Assembly: GCF_017881085.1 (NCBI RefSeq)
Contig: NZ_JADGRI010000005.1
Span: forward strand, 1 to 48,472
Origin: Bradyrhizobium sp.
Lineage (GTDB): Bacteria; Pseudomonadota; Alphaproteobacteria; Rhizobiales; Xanthobacteraceae
Direction: 5' to 3'
Length of the DNA stretch: 48,472 nucleotides
Shown here: positions 8,393 through 15,692 of the stretch, in pieces
Numbering within the stretch: the first letter of the stretch is position 1
Layout: each line of letters begins with the position of its first letter
The notes under the pieces: generated by a model
What the model was told of the DNA's origin: nothing
Database searches by the model: none
The model's input: only the letters and a program-made list of their open reading frames with translations
Made by a program: the position numbers and the translations under genes

Positions 8393-9226
8393 CTATCCAT
8401 ATTCCGGGCCGGCGACGGCGAAGGGCAGTTGCGCGGGCGGCGGGGCGGCGTCGCCGAAGCGCATGCGCTGAAACGGCCGCTCGATCTTCCAGCCAGAGCG
8501 TGTCAGGCCGTCGAGGAATGGGGCCTGCTCGAACACGACGTCGATCAGCAGCGGACCGTTCTCGGACCGCACGATTTCATTGACCAGAGTCAACGCCTGC
8601 TCCGGGCTGGTCGCAAGCAACGGGCCGATATGCCGCGCCTTGCGGCCGTCGCGGACGAGGGCAAGCGCATCGCCGTTCGACACCAGCCGGGAGCCGGAAC
8701 GTCCGCCGAGCTCCGTCAGCAGGTCAACGCGATCGAAACCCATCGCGAGACGGTCCCGGGCGGCAAGTGTCGCGGTATCGACGGACGACAGCGACGGCGG
8801 CGCTTCGGCCTTGGTCGACATCGCATGCTCGAGCCGCAACCGCCGCAACTGCAGCGTCGGCTTGAATCCCAGGGGACCATAGACCGAGGCGCCTGCCGGC
8901 GTGGCGTCGAGCCACGTCGTCAGCCCTTGTTTGGCCGCGGCGGCGAGACAGGCATCGACCGATCTCGTGGCGAGACCGCGCCGGCGCCAGCTTTCGGTCA
9001 CCAGCACCATGCTGATCCAGGCATTGCCGGACGAGTAGGGCAACAGCGCCGCGCTGGCGACGAGATGCCCGTCACTGTCGCGCACGCCGAACACAGCTCC
9101 CTTGGTCAGGAAGAAACGCCAGTCGGCCTCGTTCTGGTTCCAATGCGCTTCCGTCGAAAGCAGGAGTCCCGCGGCTGCGTCGTCCAAACCGAGCCGAACG
9201 ATCGGCGTCTCGTCAGTACCGGCCAT
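8393..9226 (-). CDS. GNAT-family N-acetyltransferase
   Basis: A 277-residue protein with an N-terminal GNAT domain: the segment WISMVLVTESWRRRGLATRS carries the acetyl-CoA pyrophosphate loop R-R-x-G-x-A near residue 85, followed by YGPLGFKPTLQL, a typical strand 5-6 region. The C-terminal 130 residues are less conserved and may be a second, degenerate GNAT-like domain. It would transfer an acyl group to an amine, possibly the imported substrate or an intermediate. Its start overlaps the end of the epimerase gene by 14 bases, indicating translational coupling within the operon. Confidence 0.83.
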   Translation of the reverse strand: MAGTDETPIVRLGLDDAAAGLLLSTEAHWNQNEADWRFFLTKGAVFGVRDSDGHLVASAALLPYSSGNAWISMVLVTESWRRRGLATRSVDACLAAAAKQGLTTWLDATPAGASVYGPLGFKPTLQLRRLRLEHAMSTKAEAPPSLSSVDTATLAARDRLAMGFDRVDLLTELGGRSGSRLVSNGDALALVRDGRKARHIGPLLATSPEQALTLVNEIVRSENGPLLIDVVFEQAPFLDGLTRSGWKIERPFQRMRFGDAAPPPAQLPFAVAGPEYG

Positions 9227-10250
9227 CGCGCACCTCGTATTTGGTGGGCTTTCCCAAGCTCGGCATCGCGCGCGCGACCCAGTCCGCGGTCCATTTTATC
9301 AATTGCTCGGTATCGACGATCGGCAGACCGAACAGTTTTACGGCCTGCGAGGTGTCGGTGAGCCAGGCGGTCGGCTCCTCCTTGCCGACGATGACAGGCG
9401 CACGGCCGAGCCGCGCGCCGAGTTTGGCGGCGAGATCGCGCACCGCCAAGATCTGGTGGCCGCTGACATTGATCGGCGAGGTCGGCGTGTCGCAATTCGC
9501 GAGGCAGCGCAGCGCCTGCGAAGACGCATCGCCCTGCCAGATGAAATTGACATGGCCGAGGCTGACGTCGATCGGCTTGCCGTTAAGGATCTTGCTCGCG
9601 ATGTCGTGCAGTACGCCGTAACGCATGTCGATCGCGTAGTTCAGCCGGAACAGCCGGCCGGGCGTCGAAAACCGGCGCGAGAAATATTCGAACATGCGCT
9701 CGCGGCCGACGCAGGATTGCGCATATTCGCCGGGCGGATTGGGCTGAACGCTCTCGTCCGCGCCCTTGCCGTCGATCGGAACGAACGGATAGACGCAGCC
9801 GGTCGAGAACGCCACGATACGGGAGTTCCGGAAGACCTGCGCGACCAGCGCAGGGACGTGCGCGTTCATCGCCCAGGTCAGCGACAGATCGCCCTCGGCG
9901 CCGAATTTGCGCCCGGCCATGAACACGATATTTTTCACCTTGGGCAGCGCCTTGATCGCGGTCTCATCGAGCAGGTCGCACGCGATCGTCTCGACGCCGC
10001 GGGCCTCCAGCCACGCCTTCGCGGCCGGTTCACTGAAGCGCGCGATGCCGATCACGCGGCGGCCGGGCAGGGCGGCTTTGGCGAGGCCCGCCAGTGTCGG
10101 TCCCATCTTGCCGGCGACCCCGAGGATCATGATGTCGCCGTCGACCTTGTTGAGATCGTCGATCAGCGCCTGGCTTGGGCGGCACAAAAGATCGTCGAGC
10201 GCTCCGATATCGGCGATCGTCTCCGGCAAGGTGTTGCGCGTCAGAAACAT
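9213..10250 (-). CDS. NAD(P)-binding epimerase/dehydratase-like protein without catalytic Lys
   Basis: A 345-residue extended-SDR fold. The dinucleotide motif MILGVAGKMGPTLAG lies unusually far in (about residue 41) because of a 38-residue N-terminal extension. The active-site region reads FSTGCVYPF and later GEYAQSCVGRERMFEY. The Tyr is present, but the position of the YxxxK lysine is Cys, so ordinary epimerase chemistry is doubtful. It may still bind NAD and catalyse a reduced reaction, or act as a sensor or scaffold. The GGAAG site 5-9 bases before ATG is good. It lies 12 bases after the permease gene and overlaps the GNAT gene. Confidence 0.82.
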   Translation of the reverse strand: MFLTRNTLPETIADIGALDDLLCRPSQALIDDLNKVDGDIMILGVAGKMGPTLAGLAKAALPGRRVIGIARFSEPAAKAWLEARGVETIACDLLDETAIKALPKVKNIVFMAGRKFGAEGDLSLTWAMNAHVPALVAQVFRNSRIVAFSTGCVYPFVPIDGKGADESVQPNPPGEYAQSCVGRERMFEYFSRRFSTPGRLFRLNYAIDMRYGVLHDIASKILNGKPIDVSLGHVNFIWQGDASSQALRCLANCDTPTSPINVSGHQILAVRDLAAKLGARLGRAPVIVGKEEPTAWLTDTSQAVKLFGLPIVDTEQLIKWTADWVARAMPSLGKPTKYEVRDGRY

Positions 10251-10262
10251 GGATCTTCCTTC

Positions 10263-11033
10263 TTATTGCAGCCGCACGTCCCTGACCACGAACAGCCGTT
10301 CGAGGCCAAGCACCAGGCCGTAGAGCGCTACTCCCAGCAGCGTCAGCAGCACGACCGCCATCACCATGGCCGGTGTGTCGAGCGAGGATTGCACCTGGAT
10401 CATGAGATAGCCGAGCCCGCGTTCGCTCGCGATGAATTCGCCGACGATGGCGCCGGCCACGGCCAGGATGGCGCCGACCTTCATGCCGGAAAACACGTAA
10501 GGCAGCGCACCCGGCAGCTGGATCTTGCGGAACAGCGTCCAGCGCGAGCCGCGCAACGATTTCACGAGGTCGAGCAGATCCGGCTCGACCTCGGTGAGGC
10601 CGCGCGCGGTGGTCAAGAGGATCGGGAAGAAGCAGATCGAGAAGGCGATCAGGATGTTTGGAAAGATGCCGTAGCTGAACCAGACGATGAACAGCGGACC
10701 CAGCGCCACCTTCGGGATCATGTTGAGCGTGACGAACAGCGGCAGCAGCAACAGGCTCACCAGCGGCGACCAGCAGAACACCACCGCCAGCGCCACGCCG
10801 ACAAAGGCGCCCAGCGCAAAACCGCCGAGGATTTCGACCGCCGTCACCGCCAGATTGGAGAGCCATGCATATTTCGCGTAACCCAGCGTCGCGATCGTCG
10901 CCAGCGGCGATGGGAGCACGAATTTCGGCACGTGAAAGGCATCGACCAGCACCTGCCACAGCACGATCACGGCGACATGCACGACCAGGATGATCGCGAA
11001 GGTGCGGGCCGAGCGCATGCCGTCTGTGAACAA
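10263..11033 (-). CDS. ABC transporter permease, NitT/TauT (SsuC) type
   Basis: A 256-residue inner-membrane protein with about six hydrophobic segments (first at residues 11-28, last near 225-245). The EAA loop that docks the ATPase reads DLLDLVKSLRGSRWTLFRKI followed by QLPGALPYVFSG. The start is TTG at 11033 because AGGAGA lies at ideal distance upstream; ATG at 11018 would leave that site 20 bases away. It is the first gene of a five-gene minus-strand operon whose last gene is the ATPase, so transporter genes bracket the enzymes. A 16-base perfect palindrome 71 bases upstream is a likely repressor site. Confidence 0.92.
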   Translation of the reverse strand: MFTDGMRSARTFAIILVVHVAVIVLWQVLVDAFHVPKFVLPSPLATIATLGYAKYAWLSNLAVTAVEILGGFALGAFVGVALAVVFCWSPLVSLLLLPLFVTLNMIPKVALGPLFIVWFSYGIFPNILIAFSICFFPILLTTARGLTEVEPDLLDLVKSLRGSRWTLFRKIQLPGALPYVFSGMKVGAILAVAGAIVGEFIASERGLGYLMIQVQSSLDTPAMVMAVVLLTLLGVALYGLVLGLERLFVVRDVRLQ

Positions 11034-11103
11034 GGTGGTCTCCTGTCCCGCCCGCCGCTGGCGGGCGAGGGGTAGCTTAACCTATCCCGATACCCAGCAG
11101 CTT

Positions 11104-11119
11104 TCAACCAATTGGTTGA
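11104..11119. promoter_or_regulatory. Perfect 16-bp palindrome, candidate TetR operator O1
   Basis: TCAACCAATTGGTTGA reads the same on both strands. It lies 71-86 bases upstream of the permease start, where the operon promoter should be. A related site with conserved CAACCA and GTTGA halves occurs just before the tetR gene. Size and symmetry fit a TetR-family dimer. Role inferred. Confidence 0.6.
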
Positions 11120-11138
11120 TTAGGTTGGCTGCTTCCGT

Positions 11139-11240
11139 CGTCATTCCGGGATGGTGCGAAGCGCCAGACCCGGAATCTCGAGATTCTCCGATGTGCAATG
11201 GCACACCGTAGTTCGATGCTGCGCATTGCCCGGAATGACG
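11139..11240. repeat. Dispersed intergenic palindrome, family C (copy 1)
   Basis: Begins CGTCATTCCGGGATGGTGCG and ends GCCCGGAATGACG, with CTCGAG at the centre of an inner inverted repeat. A closely similar full copy lies at 46271-46374 and an inverted truncated copy at 15402-15441. It sits between the tetR stop and the permease operon promoter and could act as a terminator for tetR. Confidence 0.8.
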
Positions 11241-11248
11241 GGGCTCCC

Positions 11249-11896
11249 TCACGGCCTCAACGCCTGCATCACCAGATCGACCACGTGCTTGCGGCGGGCG
11301 CGCCGGGCGGTGGGGCTCGACAGGTCCTTGCCGAAGATCGCCGACAGCGTCGGGGTGTTGGAGAAGAAGAAATAGCTCAAGCCGGCGATCGAGATATAGA
11401 GATGCACGGGGTCGACGCCGCTGCGAAAGGTTCCGGTCCGGACGCCCTGCTTCAGGATCTTCGAGACCATGCTGACCAGCGGCGAGTGCATGTCCTCGAT
11501 CCGCAGCGAGGCGCGTACGTGCCGGGCACCGTTGCGGTTCTCGTCGTTGAGCAGCACGATGAAGTCCGGATGCAGCGCGAGGTGGTCGAAGGAGCTCTCG
11601 ATCAGCTTGCGGATGGCCTGCTCGGGAGGCAATCCCTCGAGGTTGAGCGTGCGCTCCTGGGCGCGGATTTCCTCGTAGACCCATTCGAGCACCGCCAGGT
11701 ACAGCGCGTCCTTGTCGCCGAAATAGTGATAGACCAACTGCTTGTTGACGCCGGCGCGGGCCGCGATCTCGTCAACCCTAGCTCCGGCAAGCCCGCTCTT
11801 GGCGAATTCGCGCCGCGCTGCGGTCAGCAGCTTCTGGCGTGTGGCGACGGGGTCGCGGCGCTGCGGCTTGGCGGCAGTTGGTCGTTGTTTGGGCAT
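11249..11896 (-). CDS. TetR-family transcriptional regulator
   Basis: A 215-residue regulator from ATG 11896; the track start is TTG at 11917 and is possible but would place the candidate operator inside the gene. The N-terminal TetR DNA-binding domain is clear: TRQKLLTAARREFAKSG, then DEIAARAGVNKQLVYHYFGD, which holds the recognition helix. The C-terminal ligand domain contains a long variable part. A TetR protein encoded between a transporter operon and its divergent binding-protein gene is expected to repress them until the substrate or an intermediate binds. Candidate operators are 11104-11119 and 11900-11913. Confidence 0.9.
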   Translation of the reverse strand: MPKQRPTAAKPQRRDPVATRQKLLTAARREFAKSGLAGARVDEIAARAGVNKQLVYHYFGDKDALYLAVLEWVYEEIRAQERTLNLEGLPPEQAIRKLIESSFDHLALHPDFIVLLNDENRNGARHVRASLRIEDMHSPLVSMVSKILKQGVRTGTFRSGVDPVHLYISIAGLSYFFFSNTPTLSAIFGKDLSSPTARRARRKHVVDLVMQALRP

Positions 11897-11899
11897 TTC

Positions 11900-11913
11900 C
11901 AACCAGACAGTTG
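11900..11913. promoter_or_regulatory. Candidate TetR operator O2 (degenerate)
   Basis: CAACCAGACAGTTG matches the perfect palindrome at 11104 in both half-sites (CAACCA and GTTG) but differs in the four central bases. It lies 4 bases upstream of the likely tetR start codon, so binding would block tetR transcription and could also affect the divergent binding-protein promoter. The match was made by eye only. Confidence 0.5.
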
Positions 11914-12020
11914 ACAATTCGGTCCGTCCCTTGTTGCATTGGTAGACCGGCGAAGGCGTGGCGACAAGGCCGCGAGACCCGAGTCACAAAGCGCCAACCG
12001 CGAGATCGAGGAGAGCCGCC

Positions 12021-13025
12021 ATGAAGCGTTTCGGGATTGCAGGACTGGCGCTCGCGCTGCTGGCGCCGACCGCTCCCGCCGGCGCCGGCGAAGCCGTCAA
12101 CCTGATCCTGAACTGGACGCCGACCGCCGATCACTCGCCGTTCTATTACGCCAAGGCGCAGGGCTGGTACGAGAAGGCCGGCATCGATCTCACCATCGAG
12201 GTCGGCAAGGGCTCCGGCGTCTCGGCGCTGAAGGTCGGCTCGGGCGGTTCGCCGTTCGGCATCGCCGATCTCGCGACCATGCTGGTGGCGCGCAGCAAGG
12301 GCGCCGACGACGTGGCGCTGATGAGCATCTACGCCAATACCGGGCAGACCTTCTACTGGCTGAAGAGCTACGGCGTGAACGGGGTCAAGGATTTTCCCAG
12401 CCACAAGATCGGCAATCCGCCGGGCGACGCCTCGCGCGTAATGTGGCCGGCCTTCGCCAAGGCGGCGGGGATCGCGCCGGATTCCGTGAATTTCGTCAAT
12501 GTCGGGCCGACCGCGAAGATCGCGGCGTTGAAGAGCCACACCGTCGACATCATCAGCGATTTCTACAACGAGCACGATCTGAAGGCGATCGAGTTCGGGG
12601 CCGACCTCGGCTACGTCAACTGGAAGGACATCGGGCTCAACCCTTACGGCAACTCGCTGATCGTCAACGGTGCCTACCTGCAGAAAAATCCGAAACTGGT
12701 CGAGGATTTCGTCAAGATCAGCCAGAAGGCGTTCGCCGCCTGCGTCGCCGACGTCGATCCCTGCCTGAAGGCGCTACTTGACCAGGTCTCCGGCCTCGAC
12801 AAGGAAAACCAGCAGCGCCAATGGGAAAGAATAAAATTCCTGATGACCGACGAGTTCACCACCAGCAAGGCGCTGGGCTGGATCGACGGCGAGCGGATGA
12901 AGAAGGATTACGAGCTGGTGCAGACCTATCTCGGCATGGAAAAGCCGTTCAACGTCGAAGACGCGTTCACGACCAGGATGCTTGATACGTCGGTGAAGAT
13001 GGACGCGAGCAAGGTGAAGAAGTGA
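12021..13025 (+). CDS. ABC transporter periplasmic binding protein, NMT1/SsuA-like
   Basis: A 334-residue protein from ATG 12021, which follows a GAGGAGAG ribosome-binding site; the track start at 11958 adds an implausible basic extension before the signal peptide. The signal peptide MKRFGIAGLALALLAPTAPA is probably cleaved after the Ala of PAGA (residue 22). The mature start, LILNWTPTADHSPFYYAK, then GWYEKAGIDLTI, is typical of the NMT1/THI5-like binding proteins used with SsuB/SsuC-type ATPases and permeases. It is transcribed divergently from tetR. The ATPase and permease at 6547 and 10263 lack a binding protein of their own, so this is very likely the partner. Confidence 0.88.
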   Translation: MKRFGIAGLALALLAPTAPAGAGEAVNLILNWTPTADHSPFYYAKAQGWYEKAGIDLTIEVGKGSGVSALKVGSGGSPFGIADLATMLVARSKGADDVALMSIYANTGQTFYWLKSYGVNGVKDFPSHKIGNPPGDASRVMWPAFAKAAGIAPDSVNFVNVGPTAKIAALKSHTVDIISDFYNEHDLKAIEFGADLGYVNWKDIGLNPYGNSLIVNGAYLQKNPKLVEDFVKISQKAFAACVADVDPCLKALLDQVSGLDKENQQRQWERIKFLMTDEFTTSKALGWIDGERMKKDYELVQTYLGMEKPFNVEDAFTTRMLDTSVKMDASKVKK

Positions 13026-13072
13026 GCGCCTAGGGCGCGTTCGGGTCCGGTCGGGTAACGATCGGCCGTTTG

Positions 13073-13373
13073 GCTTCATAGGCTCGACGCACGGCTTTGC
13101 CGTGCTCCTCACCATGAGGGTCCAAGGCCTCATCGTGAGAGTCTGATTCAAAAAGCGGTCAATAAGTTCGGACATTGGCGCCTGGCTCGTCATGCCCGGC
13201 CTTGTGCCGGGCATCCACGTCTTATAGTGCAGCGGCGAGAGAGACGTGGATGGCCGGGACAAGCCCGGCCATGACGAAAGTGAATCAATTTCGGGCTACG
13301 AGCGAGTGCCCTAATATGCTGGCTGCTTTTTCAGTCAGGCTCTGAGGGGCGCGTAACGCCGTCGCGAAGGATG
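13073..13373. repeat. Dispersed palindrome family A, copy split by an insertion
   Basis: The left part CTCCTCACCATGAGGGTC and then CCTCATCGTGAGAG matches the first half and the beginning of the second half of the complete copy at 3845-3950. The right part CTGAGGGGCGCGTAACGCC and then GCGAAGGATG matches the rest of the second half. About 190 bases lie between them, including palindrome B. The short segment around TGAGAG/TGAGGGG is present on both sides. Confidence 0.65.
13188..13276. repeat. Palindromic repeat B, 35-bp arms
   Basis: The left arm begins CGTCATGCCCGGCCTTGTGC and ends CATCCACGTCT; the right arm begins AGACGTGGATGGCCGGGAC and ends CCCGGCCATGACG. The arms are complementary over 35 positions with four mismatches, around a 19-base centre. 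It lies inside the split family A repeat. This kind of long palindrome is typical of non-autonomous repetitive elements; no transposase is encoded. Confidence 0.8.
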
Positions 13374-13437
13374 ACGCCCCCTGAGTTGGAACGATGCACG
13401 AGTTTGAATTTCGCGACACGTGAGGGAGGACCACACC

Positions 13438-15396
13438 ATGACTGCAACAGCCAGCAGCGAAGCCGCCAAGGAAATGTCAAAGGAAACGCCCAAGGACGCG
13501 TCCGCCTCCGTCGTCGCCCAGCAGGCGGCGATGCTGGGCGCGCTGCCGTTCTCCGACACCGCCGATTTCGACGACGCCGCGCGCGGCTTCATGGGAACGA
13601 TCGAGCATGCGCGGATCGCCAACCCGCAAGGGCGCGTGGTCTGGAGTCTGGAGCCCTACGGCTTCCTGTCCGACGCGGAGGCGCCCGCCACCGTCAACCC
13701 GAGCCTGTGGCGGCAGTCGCGGCTCAACATGCAGCATGGGCTGTTCGAAGTGATGCCGGGCGTCTATCAAATTCGCGGGCTCGACATCGCCAACATGACG
13801 CTGATCGAGGGCGACTCGGGCGTGATCGTGGTGGACACGCTGACCTCGATCGAAGGCGCGCGCGCCGCGATGGAGCTCTATTTCAAGCACCGCGGCCTGC
13901 GCCCGGTCGCCGCCGTGATCTTCACCCATACCCATACCGACCATTGGGGCGGCGCGCGCGGCGTGCTGGAAGAGGATGCGCTGGCGACCGGCCGCGTCCC
14001 TATCATCGCGCCCAACCTGTTCATGGAGCATGCGGTTTCCGAAAACATCATCGCTGGTCCTGCGATGCTGCGCCGCGCGCAATATCAATTCGGGCCGTTC
14101 CTCGCCAAGGGGCCGCGCGGGCAGGTCGATTGCGGGCTCGGCAAGTCGATGGCCGCGGGCTCGGTGGCGCTGCTGCGCCCGACCGATCTCATCATGGAGA
14201 CCGGCGACAAGCGCATCATCGACGGGCTGGAATTCGAATTCCAGATGGCGCCGAACTCGGAGGCCCCGGCGGAGATGCATTTTTACGTGCCGCACTACAG
14301 GCTCTTGAACCTGGCGGAAAACTGCACGCATAATTTCCACAATCTGCTGCCGTTCCGGGGCGCCGATGTGCGCGACGCGCTGGCCTGGTCGAAATATCTC
14401 GGCGAGGCCTTGGCGATGTGGGGTGGCAAGGCCGACGCCATGTGCGGCCAGCACCACTGGCCGGTCTGGGGCAAAGCGCGCATCGACACCATGATCCGCC
14501 AGCAGCGCGATCTCTACAAGTTCGCGCACGACCAGACCATCCGCCTGATGAACCACGGCCTGACGGCGACCGAAATCGCGGAGACGATAAAGCTGCCGGC
14601 GAGCCTGGAGGGCGCATGGCATACGCGCGGCTATTACGGCCATATCCGTCATAACGTGAAGGCGATCTACCAGAAATATCTCGGCTGGTACGACGCCAAC
14701 CCCGTGCATCTCGATCCCTTGCCGCCGGTCGACGCCGGCACGAAATACGTCGAGTATATGGGCGGCGCGGCGGCGATCCTCGATCGCGCGCGCAAGGATT
14801 TCGCCAAAGGCGAATTCCGCTTCGTCGCGCAGGCCGTCAGCCATCTGGTTTTCGCCGATCCCGATAATGCCGCCGCCCGCGCGCTGCTCGCCGACACCTT
14901 CGAGCAGCTCGGCTATGCCGCCGAAAGCGCGACCTGGCGCAACGCCTATCTGTTCGGCGCGCAGGAGCTGCGCCAGGGCATGCCGAAGGCGCCGCCACGC
15001 CCCTCGATGCCGCGCGAAACGCTCGCCGCGCTGCGCAGCGGGCAAATATGGGACGTGCTTGGCGTCCGCCTGAACGGGCCAAAGGCCGAAGGCAAGCACA
15101 TCGTTCTGAACTGGAGCTTTACCGATACCAGGGAAAACTTTGTGCTGACGCTGGAGAACTGCGCGCTGACCTATCTCGAGGGCGCACTGGCTCCCACGGC
15201 GGACGCCAGTTTTACGCTGCCGCGCAGCGTGCTTGACGATGTCATCGCCAAACAGACCTCGTTTCCGGAAGCCGTCGCCAGCGGCAAGATCACCTTCACT
15301 GGCAATGCGATGCGGCTCGCCGAACTGATGAGCCTGATGGACGAATTCCCGCGCATGTTCGAGATCGTCGAGCCGAAGCGGACCGCAGTGAGCTAG
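13438..15396 (+). CDS. SdsA-type alkyl/aryl sulfatase, metallo-beta-lactamase fold
   Basis: A 652-residue protein from ATG 13438 (GAGGGAGGA site 8-16 bases upstream). The metallo-beta-lactamase metal motif THTHTDHWGG gives His164, His166, Asp168 and His169. The helical middle domain and the C-terminal SCP2-like domain (about residues 520-645) match SdsA1 and related alkyl sulfatases in order and length. These enzymes hydrolyse primary alkyl sulfates such as dodecyl sulfate to alcohol and sulfate. No signal peptide is evident at the N terminus (MTATASSEAAKEMSKETPK), so a cytoplasmic location is likely, unlike secreted SdsA1. The last 46 codable bases before the stop region have a degenerate copy 164 bases downstream. 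Confidence 0.92.
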   Translation: MTATASSEAAKEMSKETPKDASASVVAQQAAMLGALPFSDTADFDDAARGFMGTIEHARIANPQGRVVWSLEPYGFLSDAEAPATVNPSLWRQSRLNMQHGLFEVMPGVYQIRGLDIANMTLIEGDSGVIVVDTLTSIEGARAAMELYFKHRGLRPVAAVIFTHTHTDHWGGARGVLEEDALATGRVPIIAPNLFMEHAVSENIIAGPAMLRRAQYQFGPFLAKGPRGQVDCGLGKSMAAGSVALLRPTDLIMETGDKRIIDGLEFEFQMAPNSEAPAEMHFYVPHYRLLNLAENCTHNFHNLLPFRGADVRDALAWSKYLGEALAMWGGKADAMCGQHHWPVWGKARIDTMIRQQRDLYKFAHDQTIRLMNHGLTATEIAETIKLPASLEGAWHTRGYYGHIRHNVKAIYQKYLGWYDANPVHLDPLPPVDAGTKYVEYMGGAAAILDRARKDFAKGEFRFVAQAVSHLVFADPDNAAARALLADTFEQLGYAAESATWRNAYLFGAQELRQGMPKAPPRPSMPRETLAALRSGQIWDVLGVRLNGPKAEGKHIVLNWSFTDTRENFVLTLENCALTYLEGALAPTADASFTLPRSVLDDVIAKQTSFPEAVASGKITFTGNAMRLAELMSLMDEFPRMFEIVEPKRTAVS

Positions 15397-15401
15397 CGAG
15401 C

Positions 15402-15441
15402 CGTCATTCCGGGGCGATGCGCCAGCATCGAACTCCGATGT
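15402..15441. repeat. Dispersed palindrome family C, truncated inverted copy
   Basis: CGTCATTCCGGGGCGATGCG then CCAGCATCGAACTCCGATGTG is nearly the reverse complement of the right half of the 46271-46374 copy. It starts 6 bases after the sulfatase stop and breaks off about 30 bases before the duplicated sulfatase fragment. Confidence 0.7.
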
Positions 15442-15473
15442 GTCGGCAACCCGTCCGGGGCTTCGGGCACGCC

Positions 15474-15519
15474 ATGCGGCTCGCGGAACGGATGGGCCCG
15501 ATGGACGAATTCCCGCGCA
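15474..15519 (+). pseudogene. Duplicated fragment of the alkyl sulfatase 3' end
   Basis: These bases match 15310-15355 inside the sulfatase gene at 42 of 46 positions by direct comparison. Translated, the gene reads AMRLAELMSLMDEFPR and the fragment reads AMRLAERMGPMDEFPR. The frame is open but has no start, and the similarity ends on both sides. It is a relic of a tandem duplication or of a lost second sulfatase gene. It has no evident function. Confidence 0.8.
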
Positions 15520-15692
15520 GGGAGCTGTTGCGGTCTGTCGTCGGGCTGCCAAGTCGGATCAGCGAAGCCCAGGGGGGAAGCCGGATGGTCACTTCAGCAT
15601 CCTGCACTGGCGCAGTCTGCGTTCCTTCCGTAAAGAAGCCGGACGCCGGGCGGCTTCGATCGCCCGGCCAACATTGGGGAGGAAAATACCGC

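Larger units (their letters stand above)
13026..13437. other. 412-base intergenic region filled with nested repeats
   Basis: No convincing gene is present; the antisense ORFs here are shadows or chance. The left half of repeat family A (13073-13142) is followed by about 190 bases that include a separate palindrome B (13188-13276), and then by what looks like the right half of family A (13339-13373). The ribosome-binding site of the sulfatase gene (GAGGGAGGA) is at the right end. Confidence 0.8.

Noticed and set aside
9102-11075. A 657-residue plus-strand ORF
   Set aside because: Antisense to the epimerase and permease genes, which carry real motifs.
13026-13437. CRISPR-like or phage attachment structure
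   Set aside because: The repeats are two different palindrome families, not evenly spaced direct repeats, and no cas, integrase or tRNA gene is nearby.
13477-15552. A 691-residue minus-strand ORF
   Set aside because: Shadow of the alkyl sulfatase gene; no domain, Arg/His-rich composition.
15417-15692. N-terminal 92-residue extension of the VOC protein
   Set aside because: It would translate repeat C and the duplicated sulfatase fragment; the VOC fold begins at the ATG 15693 with its own GGGGAGGAA site.
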